This document shows, one piece after another, positions 18,801-26,759 of a stretch of DNA of 26,759 nt. The notes beneath the pieces are model-generated. The model searched no databases, was not told the origin of the DNA, and saw only the letters and a program-made list of their open reading frames with translations. This stretch comes from Amphimedon queenslandica. Lineage: Eukaryota > Porifera > Demospongiae > Haplosclerida > Niphatidae. Each line of letters begins with the position of its first letter. The stretch's first letter is position 1. Both the position numbers and the translations under genes were made by a program. Where the stretch lies: NCBI RefSeq assembly GCF_000090795.2, contig NW_003547048.1:1-26759 (forward strand), read 5' to 3'.

Positions 18801-21697
18801 TGTGTTAAATTATTGATTATTATATTTATCACAGTGTATCAGACTTATATTGGAGCTATGAACGAGAGGATCAGGCGACAGATTGGGATTAGCAATCCTT
18901 TTGTATTTAAACACATATCAAGTTTAAAAGTAAATAAAATAATTATTATTACCTTTGTTTTACTTTGTTTTTTCCTCAACCAAGAGCACTCTTGACTGTA
19001 TTGTGTCATTTATTACTGCACTACCACACCTTTATTTATCTTTTTTATTTCCTCTCTTCTCTCTCTCTCATATCCTGTTTTATAGAATATCGATAATTTT
19101 GATGACATTGGTCCTTGTGTCATATTAGCCAGTCCTGGTATGATGCAAAGTGGTCTCTCACGTCAGCTCTTTGAGTCATGGTGCACTGATAAGAGGAATG
19201 GGGTGGTTGTTGCTGGTTATTGTGTGGAAGGGACACTAGCTAAAGTATGTAGGATACACTCTCTGTACAGTACAATGCATGGAACAAAGAATAATGTACA
19301 TGTGCATTATGACTTATTAAAAACACCAAAAATTTTGCAATGCATGTACATGTGTTATTCTTCTGACTGTTGCAAAGTTTAGTTTTTGATATGATTTAAA
19401 TTGTTTGGTAAATTAATGTTTTCTTATTAAAGCACATATTGTCTGAACCTTCTGAAGTGGTGACAATGAATGGACAGAAACTTCCACTGAGAATGTCAGT
19501 TGGTAAGTAATTACATGTACATGTACACATGCACATACATGTGTACATAGTCAGGATTTCTCACGGGATTTTGACATAGGCTCATGCAGCTTCTTGTCAG
19601 TGGATCGATTGATACATATACATGTACTTATGTTGTGTAGAATCTATAAAAGATGCTAATACTTTAAAATGCACAATTAAATAAACTACAATAAACTATC
19701 ATTTCTTTCATTAATTTATATTCAATAGATTATATCTCATTCTCCGCCCACACTGATTACGAACAAACGAGTGAATTTATTAGAATACTCAATCCTCCAC
19801 ACATTGTTAGTTTCATTATCATAAGCTCCGCCCAGTTTAATTAATGATAATTAGGTTCTAGTTCACGGTGAACAGAATGAGATGATGAGACTAAAGCAAG
19901 GACTCCTCAGAGAGTTTGAAGTACATTTACTCTGTATTTATGATAATAATAACTATTGATCTTTATACTCTTTACTACTCTTTACATCATTCAATTTTGT
20001 ATTAATTTTATCTCTCATTTTTATACTTAATTTCTGCCTCCCTCTCTCTTTATTTTTTCTGTTTTTTATTTTTAGGATTTTCAAGGTAGCATATACACAC
20101 CAAGAAATACTCAAGCGGTTGAGCTTTACTTTAGAGGAGAGAAAATGGCCAAAGTATTATTATGACATAATGCACACACATTATTATGACATAATGCACA
20201 CACATTATTATATTATCATTATTAATTATTGTTGTTGTTGATGTTGTTGTTGTTATTATTATTGTTGTTGTTATTATTATTAATAGGTGATGGGTTCATT
20301 AGCATCAAAGCAGTGTACTGATGGCCAGCAATTGTCTGGTATATTAGTCAAGAGAGGATTTAATTATCATCTTGTTGAACCTGCTGATCTTAACAGTTAG
20401 TATAATTACATTACAGTGTATTTTATGAGAATAAAAATTAATGAATTTTGGATAAAATGATACGATTATCCTTATGTTCTTTAGATTATACTGATTTATC
20501 AACAAGTTCAGTAGTTCAAGTACGTACATGTACATGTACACATTAGTGTAACAATGATTATTAAATTAAATTATTAATATTGTCCTCCATTAGCGTCAGA
20601 TGGTTCATTGTTCAATATCATCTCATCTTTTATTGCACTACATGACACAACTATCATCAGATGCTACACCTGTATTAGTGCATGGAGAACAAATGTTAAA
20701 AGTAAGAGAGAGAGAGAAAGAAAGGAAAAAATGTGGATAGAGATTGTATTTCTACAATAATATGATTAATTCTCTTTTTGTACAGGTGTTTGGTGGAGCA
20801 ATAACTGTTATACATACTGGCAGTCATGTCACTATTGAAGTAAATTGTGTTTTTACATCTATTTTATTTATTATTATTCAGTGGACAGCAGATGCTACTA
20901 ATGATATGTATGCTGATGCAGTGTTATCTGTTATATTACAAGTATCGTCTCAACCAAAGAGATTAGGAGGTATTGGTATCTTAATAATTATACTGACTGT
21001 ACCATGCACACAGTATTGTGTAAATTGACTCTTGTTTTTATAAATTAGAATTATCTGTTAAGCAAGAGATCACAAAAGATACCAGTTTTGCTAAAAAGTA
21101 TGCTACTGTACTTAGATCATCTGACATCCAGTCATGTGATGGCATTATGATAGATTAATGAAACTGATGAGTGACATGTTCGGAGAGTCCAATGTTATCT
21201 GCTCTAGCAACTCAGAGAAGATTGAAGTTATAACAGAAGATATGAGAGCATCCATTGATCCTAATACACTGGTATGGATTATCATTATAGGTCCAATATT
21301 TTGTCAGAGTGTAATTTTTTCATGTGTATTCTATAGTACCGTACAGAAGGAAATTTTGGAGGGACTAAATTTTGGCGAATTGCTAAATTTTGGTGATTGG
21401 TGAATTTTAATTTGGCGAACTTGTGGCCATGTGCCATTGAGCATACGCATAATGGCTCAAAATGGCAAATTTTTATTTTGGCAAATGGCTATCAAAACGC
21501 CAAATTCGCCAAATTTAACTACCTCCAAAATTTCCTTCCATACGGTATCCTGATCATAGTGAAGTAATAAAATTTTAGTATAATACTCTTGATAATACTC
21601 TTTTATTTATTAATAGGTTGTAGAGTCTAATGATGAGTCATTCCATCATTTGGTCCAGTCAGCTGCTAAAAGACTACACACTGCTTTACAAATATAA
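15321..21697 (+). CDS. CPSF3: CPSF73 endonuclease subunit of the mRNA 3'-end processing complex, 683 aa, 23 exons
   Basis: Exons: 15321-15394, 15456-15519, 15875-15972, 16049-16094, 16267-16434, 16579-16671, 17268-17357, 18230-18290, 18451-18621, 18835-18929, 19086-19244, 19433-19502, 19729-19805, 19855-19920, 20076-20153, 20287-20395, 20485-20519, 20594-20701, 20786-20839, 20882-20969, 21049-21097, 21154-21271, 21617-21697. Phases agree throughout, and the length nearly equals human CPSF73 (684 aa). CPSF73 is the zinc-dependent nuclease that cleaves pre-mRNA before polyadenylation in the nucleus. The metallo-beta-lactamase motif HFHLDH (His79, His81, Asp83, His84) is intact. Other landmarks are [72 protein letters not shown] and SFSAHTDY (beta-CASP core). 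The C-terminal region is diverged but colinear ([14 protein letters not shown]). A 9-codon Gly/Asn/Gln-rich start precedes the conserved DLLTIRPL. Confidence 0.93.
15570..15752. mobile_element. Possible MITE-like element in CPSF3 intron 2
   Basis: Imperfect inverted ends share GTATATTTC..GGGGA (about 15582-15597 against 15723-15740), with TA-containing edges. The interior has paired ATTTTC/CAAAAATT-type stretches. The exact ends are not resolved. Confidence 0.35.
15803..15872. repeat. (ATT)n then (ATTA)n microsatellite ending at a splice acceptor
   Basis: About 17 ATT units are followed by AATT units and run directly into the TAG acceptor (15872-15874) of CPSF3 exon 3. The usual pyrimidine-rich tract is missing. 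Confidence 0.9.
16672..17267. other. CPSF3 intron 6
   Basis: A 596-bp intron, AT-rich, without recognised coding sequence. It holds a perfect inverted repeat GTGATAGTGAT (17172-17182) against 17186-17196 with a 3-base loop, and a weaker one just upstream (about 17129-17149). Confidence 0.6.
17466..17950. repeat. Tandem repeat of about 185 bp with perfect palindromes, CPSF3 intron 7
   Basis: Two full units and a third partial unit have a period of about 184-187 bp (GCAACTTTAAAAATT at 17469 and 17656; GTACATGTATATG-type segments in each). The first two each contain the perfect 20-bp palindrome CCCTGTACTATAGTACAGGG, at 17617-17636 and 17801-17820. Confidence 0.8.
18004..18211. mobile_element. 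MITE, about 208 bp, TACCGTATAAC ends
   Basis: The left end TACCGTATAACGCTTTAATT pairs with the right end (reverse complement TACCGTATAACCCTTTATTT), and the inverted repeat continues into TTTATTTTGGCG. TA occurs at both edges. The interior is rich in GGCGATTGGCGG/CCGCCAATC-type inverted motifs. The right end lies 17 bp upstream of the CPSF3 exon 8 acceptor. Confidence 0.8.
20156..20284. repeat. Tandem and trinucleotide repeats in CPSF3 intron 15
   Basis: A 24-bp unit (ATTATGACATAATGCACACA) is repeated twice. A mixed (ATT)n/(GTT)n tract then continues up to the TAATAG acceptor of exon 16. Confidence 0.75.
21337..21547. mobile_element. MITE, about 211 bp, TACCGTA ends, CPSF3 intron 22
   Basis: The left end TACCGTACAGAAGGAAATTT pairs with the right end (reverse complement TACCGTATGGAAGGAAATTT), continuing TTGGAGG. 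The interior is again built of TTTGGCGAA/TTCGCCAAA blocks. It shares end motif and style with the element at 18004-18211, so the two probably belong to related families. Confidence 0.8.
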
Positions 21698-21988
21698 CAC
21701 ACATCATGATTTTATTCATTGTAATGTGTATACATAATAATAATTCACACAAGTAATCAAAATTAAATGAGCCACTCCTTTTGGACGTCACATGATCAAT
21801 TATGGTTATTTACTTATTTTTGTAAATAGACTCTCAAAAAGCACAGATAAGACTTAAAATTTTTATGAAACCAATTTAAATTTATTGATTAATATGGGTT
21901 TATAAACTTGTCTGGCAACCCTGGAGTTAATCATTGTCCTTGGCCCTCCACTGCTAGTCTACTCCTTCGTTGTAGATAATTCTTCAAC
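21698..21988. other. Intergenic CPSF3-kelch gene
   Basis: 291 bp, AT-rich. It must hold the CPSF3 3' UTR and the kelch gene promoter. No canonical AATAAA and no gene were seen. Confidence 0.4.
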
Positions 21989-24900
21989 ATGAGCGAGTCT
22001 CAAAGTAAGCCATAATGTTAAACATGACCCAGTTTCATGGTTGTCAATCATTACAGATTACTATCGACTGAAAGAAAGATCCTTTCATGCCACTCTATCA
22101 GTAGGTGATTCATTGTATGTGTGGGGTGGTTTTCAGAAGGAGTTACCTAAATTAGTACATGATAGTGAAGAGAAGAGAAGGATCACTAGTAATATACAGC
22201 ACTTTACTGCTTCAACTGGTCAATGGATCACAAGAAGTACTACTGGTACTCCTCCATTAGGAGTCAGAGCATGCTCATGCACTGCAATAAATGATCAATT
22301 GTATTTCTTTGGTGGAGCATGTGGCCATGATGACTGCTTTCATAACAGTATTACACAACTGGATACCGTTAGTCTTCAATGGAGAGAATTAGAACCAACT
22401 GATGCTAGGAGACCAGTTATGAGGAGAGGCTTCTGTGGAATGACATCATTTGAACATGATGGAGTACACCATTTACTAATGATAGGAGGAATGGGATCTA
22501 AACCAGCTGTACAACTACCACATTATAAATATATTAAGAAAGATAATGGAGAATGGGCTACTAATGAGCACTCGATGCATAATTTGTCATTAAGTAAGAC
22601 ATTTTTGGTATATGGGTATGATATAATATTTAAATAAATGTGTACTTTGTACTTTGTGTCCTGGGAAGCCATAAGATGAAGGCACTGCTATCAAAGTATA
22701 GCCTGGTAATTATATATATTCCACAGGAAGTGGCTAGTGGAATATATATAATATCAGTTGAACCGGATGTGGCTAGAGGAATGTATTACGAATCATTGTA
22801 AAATTTAATGAATGAAATGAAGTTGATTGTGACATAATTCTTTATTGTACAGTCTTGGAAACATTCACTTTCTACTTTTGGTGCACATTTCTTCCTAGGT
22901 AAAAGCTAGTTCACAATATGATGTTAGGCCAATGTACCGTCAATTTTTAATCAAAAGCGTAGGCCATTTGACCTTTTGACGAATGCTTTTCGCTGGAATA
23001 GAACCAGATTTCGTTCCAGCGTCAACATAACATCAGGACTAGCGTAATATTGTGTTCCAGCTTTAAGAAAGCTTCATCATTTCCATGCAACATTAAAACT
23101 TTCCTGATCTGTTGTTCATGCCAGATCCTTTTGTAAAGGACGTTGCTCTTCCTCTGGAGACTCACCATTTGTACATCTTCTACTTCGTCTTCCACAGCAA
23201 GCTCAACAACTTTTCAACCATTTTTTAATTTTCTTACTAATGACATCAATTGTTTCTATGGCTAATAAAAATGCCTTTCATTTCATGGCTTCCCTGGATA
23301 CAAGCCAGTTATAGCTTGGCTTCTTGGAGAGTATCTGGTATACACTTCAAATGATATTCATATGATATTCAATTATTAGAACATTGCTATGGTTTTTAAT
23401 TGAATTTTTTTATTACCGCAAATAATTGCAGCCATGAATATATTCTGACCTACGGTATATTAAATTTCATAATTCTGAGGTCCAAAAATCTACAAAATTA
23501 GCACACATGTGGATCTTGCTGCACGTCTTCATTTTACTACAGGACAACTCATTACAAAAGTTTTTTGAATAAAATCCATTGAAAACATGAATTTTTTGTC
23601 ACATCAAGAATTACAGTATTAGTTAATTTTTATTTATCATCCTACAATAATTAAGTTCACATTAATTTATTTACAATGTGATTATTCATTATTATTAGAA
23701 AAATGGAGCAGGCCTTTTATCATTGGTCAGTCTATACAAGCTGCTGCTTTCTTTATTATTGAAAAGATTGGTAACACCAGAGCTGTTTTGTTTGGAGGGA
23801 TGGAGACAGATGATGATAGTGAATTTGCTAATGACAATGTTTATTTATTGGAGATTTCAATTAATAGTGTGGTATGCTTACTTAATTTATAGGAGTATTG
23901 AGTGTACACACACACACACACAGTCATTCACTCACTACAATCAATAATGAATTTATGTACATAATAAAATCCTTACAGAAGGATAAATCATTATGTATAA
24001 TCTCTGGAAATGGCTACACAAACCATGCTATTGATTCATTCCCAGAGAACTTGTAGCTGAACTATCATTAGTGCTATACAGTACTCCTCACATTACATGT
24101 AATCAAACTTTGTATCAGCATATAAGAACAATATTATTGATATAAGTTTACTTAAAACTTGCCAGGCCTTATTGGCAGAGCAGTGAGAGTAAAAATCTTT
24201 TAACTCTCCCATATCTGCATGATGATGCCTTTGGAACTGAGATCATAAAAAAGCTATACCTGCACAAACAACAAAGATTAACTAGTAGTATAGCTAATGC
24301 AACGAAATCAGATAAACAAAGAGCAAAAGGCAAAAGACTATCTAATAGTGACCATGCATACAACAAAGGAGAGGTCAATCAATAGGAGGCAATCATGCAT
24401 TAGCCAATTATTCCACTGAGGGTATACCTAGCTAGGTTGTACCGATATATTAATAGTTAGGTTGATTTTTGTATACTAAAATCACATAGCTATAATGAGA
24501 GATGACAAAAAATTTTTTCTCACTCAACTGTCCCTTGTTGAAATCATGTATAGTAGCTATGTTGTAGGGTCAATGTGTGAATAGATATTGGTACTTACAA
24601 TTAATGTGCAATAAAAAATACAAGAATTTTAATTTACTGGTTACTGAATTAGGTACAATATTTAGCAATTGTATCACATGTACTAGGAAATTATTTTTTG
24701 TGATTATTTTTTTAGTTCTGGCAGTGTGTAAAGAAACCTGAAGCAATAGACCAATGGCCTATGGGGAGAGCCATTCATGCAAATGCTATTATTATGACTG
24801 GATCAGACAGTCCTCCTATGCTAATAATAAGTGGGGGGATAAATCAAGATCAAAATGTGTTTGATGATTGTTGGATCTTTAACATCACTCAACGTTCATG

Positions 24901-26759
24901 GATTAGAGTACGTCATAATTATTGTTATCATGATTTCTAGTGTAAAGTTGAACTTTAGTTAACCTTACATTATTTTGAGTTTTTTTTATATTATGCATGT
25001 TGTTAAAAATTTGATACAGCATAATCAGATTGTGTATCATGGTGTGTATTTTAAAATAATTATGCATGTTTTTTGATGCAATTGCCTAATTGCCATACAT
25101 TTACATTATATGTGTATACTTCAAATGTTTTCTGTTTCACGCTAAAGGAGTATTTATTACTATGCAAATCAGGTCACCAGTCACATTGGTATATTAGCAG
25201 TTTTGCAATGAGACCCAGCATGCAAACTACTGAAACCAATCCTATAATATTTATGCTGAGAAAAGAATTTCGGTATTTGTGTAGATAATCAGGAACATAA
25301 AAATTTCAAGTAATTTCCCTCACGTGTGCATTATGGTAGTGCATTATGCATCTGAATTATAGTAGTATGAAGAGCAGTATTATAGTCTTAAATGATTATT
25401 AATTTATTTCCATCAACAGTTAGATGTGCCTCACTCTGTCAGTAAGAGAGCAGCTCATACTCTTTCAGTGTTCATTATGAGTCCTCATTGCGTCTGGATA
25501 ATAACTGTTGGAGGAACTGATGAACTTGCAAATGATGGGGATGACATTGAGTATCCTAATACTGTCATGTTAACTGAATTAGGTCAGTGAGGGATAAATT
25601 ATTATGATGTGTCAGTTGTGTCTAATATTATGTACTCTTGGTTTAATGTATGCATGTATTGGCAAAAACATAATAATCTGAAGCTTTAAAATATTTTTGA
25701 TACCCAAATCCTCCCATTATGTATAAAAGTACTTGTATACAGGTTTTTTGTTTGGCCAAGTTTTTGTTCTTTTTGTTTTTCACAAAATTACAGAAACATA
25801 GAGAGTGATGGGCACAGTCATTTCACAGAATGAAAATAAAACTTATGAAGTTGGATACGAGTTTAATACATGTTTTAATAGATTTGTAATCCCAGTTGAG
25901 TTTGGACAAGAAATGCAGACAGTTACATAAAATTTGTGGTGCAATAAAATGTCATGAATGAAGGCATAGTATTTCCTTTAATAAGAAATGCTCAATTCTA
26001 TACAGTTCTGTCAGCTTGTGTGGTGTCACGTGCTTGACTCATGCCCAATTATTGATGAGTTTATTAATGATAACTCAGTTCTTAGGCTGTCAATAAAATG
26101 AGTTATTCTATCTAAGCAGCATTGAGTGAAGAAAGTTTCCTTGCATATGTATTAAGAACAGTCTTATAGTTTTTTTGGGTAAACTATAGGTACACATAAT
26201 TTGTGTAAACAGGATGTTTTCATAATTGTGGGATGCATTGTGTGGTTTTTACTTGTAATAATATATTGTATGGATACAAAAGTTTGCAGTAGATTAATTT
26301 GTACTATTTTTGCTTTCAGTGCTACTTTGTTACATTTTAACACCGCAAAAATTCTTCATATGACCACACCTTAATGGCTTTAAAAGGAATGTGTAGTATT
26401 GACTATTGACACATTTACATGTAACTATTTCTATATTATTATCTATTAGTTATCAACAGTAAAGGAGAATGGACAGTAGGTGATACATTAGACTCCAGTG
26501 GTATTGGGAATGAAGCTTACAAGACCAAATATCAGCAACTTCAGTTAGGAAGAAGCAAATGGTTGGAGGAATGCCAGAAGCAAAGAAAAAGAGATGGAGC
26601 TGATATTGACCAGTCAACCATTCAATCTCTTATGGAAAACCTTCGTATCAGCAAAATAGACGGAAAAAGCATTCGTTTACTACTTGAGCTAAAGAAGGGA
26701 AAGTTACAAGAGAAGGAGCAAGAGCTACAGGAGAAGGAGAGAGAGTTGCAAGAGAAGGA
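21989..26759 (+). CDS. Kelch-repeat protein with C-terminal coiled coil (partial, 5' six exons)
   Basis: Exons: 21989-22004, 22057-22593, 23699-23871, 24716-24907, 25420-25582, 26450-26759 (continues past the window). Phases agree at each join. The tiny first exon encodes MSESQ. Residues about 6-360 are kelch-type beta-propeller repeats with double-Gly and aromatic signatures: SLYVWGGF, DQLYFFGGACG, HHLLMIGGMGS, RAVLFGGMETDD, MLIISGGINQ and WIITVGGTDE, with Trp residues spaced after each. The last exon is helical and charged (RSKWLEECQKQRKRDG) and enters heptads of the type LQEKEQE that run to the window edge. Kelch propellers bind proteins, often actin or ubiquitin-ligase substrates. No BTB or BACK domain precedes it, so it is not a standard KLHL protein. 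At least 463 residues are encoded; what follows the coil is unknown. Confidence 0.8.
22709..22752. repeat. Perfect 16-bp inverted repeat, kelch intron 2
   Basis: ATTATATATATTCCAC (22709-22724) pairs perfectly with 22737-22752 across a 12-base loop. The end motif GTGGCTAG occurs again just downstream (about 22768). Confidence 0.75.
22753..23698. other. Remainder of kelch intron 2
   Basis: AT-rich intronic DNA without recognised coding sequence. A local repeat of TTCCAGC/GCTGGAA-type words is present near 22990-23065. Confidence 0.4.
24146..24385 (+). other. Unassigned open stretch inside kelch intron 3
   Basis: A frame of 79 codons without stop or ATG ends in TAG at 24383. It reads as a plausible protein segment (LTLPYLHDDAFGTEIIKKLY, then a Lys/Arg/Ser-rich tail). 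The kelch exons before and after join in phase without it. It may be a decayed gene fragment, an alternative exon or chance. Confidence 0.3.
26704..26759 (+). repeat. 21-bp coding repeat (heptad LQEKEQE)
   Basis: Codons for LQEKEQE, LQEKERE, LQEK repeat with a 21-bp period up to the window edge. The coiled coil therefore grows by in-frame minisatellite units. Confidence 0.75.

Noticed and set aside
21098..21153. Apparent frameshift and stop codons in the CPSF3 C-terminal region
   Set aside because: A 56-bp intron (GTATGC..TAG) restores the frame and gives [16 protein letters not shown], colinear with human CPSF73 and with an exactly matching segment length.
23723..23947. Frame MVSLYKLLLSLLLKRL as a small membrane protein
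   Set aside because: Another frame of the same DNA (RPFIIGQSIQAAAFF..RAVLFGGMETDD) is a kelch exon that joins in phase with its neighbours.
24146..24385. Sec63-domain fragment, suggested by LLTLPYLHDD
   Set aside because: Only a few residues resemble the LLQLPHI motif; this is not enough to name a family.

Overview
The window looks like nuclear DNA of an early-branching animal, most probably a demosponge (Amphimedon-like). This is inference: the DNA is AT-rich, genes are packed closely on both strands, many introns are only 41-56 bp with GT..AG ends, there is a metazoan-type tyrosine kinase (HRDLAARN), and small TA-flanked inverted-repeat elements sit in introns. Nothing prokaryotic, no RNA gene and no CRISPR array was seen. 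All exon structures below were built by hand from splice signals, reading phase and remembered protein families; no search was run.

Region 1 (1-7,900, minus strand) is a birth-and-death tandem array of apparently intronless genes for secreted Cys-rich proteins of 374-403 aa: signal peptide, short coiled-coil stalk, then a fibrinogen/lectin-like head. Three copies are complete (B, C, E), one is cut by the window edge (A), one is a pseudogene (D), and two collapsed relics remain (about 4370-4482 and 7700-7900). The same promoter module, a TATA box with a CRE palindrome TGACGTCA just upstream, is repeated with the copies. Differences between copies concentrate in two loops of the head and in a 17-codon stalk indel, as might be seen in a recognition-protein family.

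Region 2 (8,194-14,830) starts with a small TA-flanked inverted-repeat element. An ankyrin-repeat gene (minus) and a PH-ankyrin-iPLA2 gene (plus, 11 exons, 790 aa) then diverge from a 122-bp shared promoter. A PH-tyrosine kinase gene follows (plus, 10 exons, 581 aa). The PH modules of the phospholipase and the kinase are cut by introns at matching places and in the same phase, so a local exon duplication probably built two different signalling enzymes side by side.

Region 3 (15,321-21,697) is a full CPSF3 gene, the mRNA 3'-end endonuclease CPSF73: 23 exons, 683 aa. Its longer introns carry microsatellites that run into splice acceptors, a tandem repeat with perfect 20-bp palindromes, and two related inverted-repeat elements.

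Region 4 (21,989 to the window end) is the 5' part of a kelch-repeat gene whose last visible exon enters a heptad coiled coil. The housekeeping gene CPSF3 thus lies among fast-evolving accessory genes. The main novelty candidates are the secreted array and the neighbouring pair of PH-domain enzymes.
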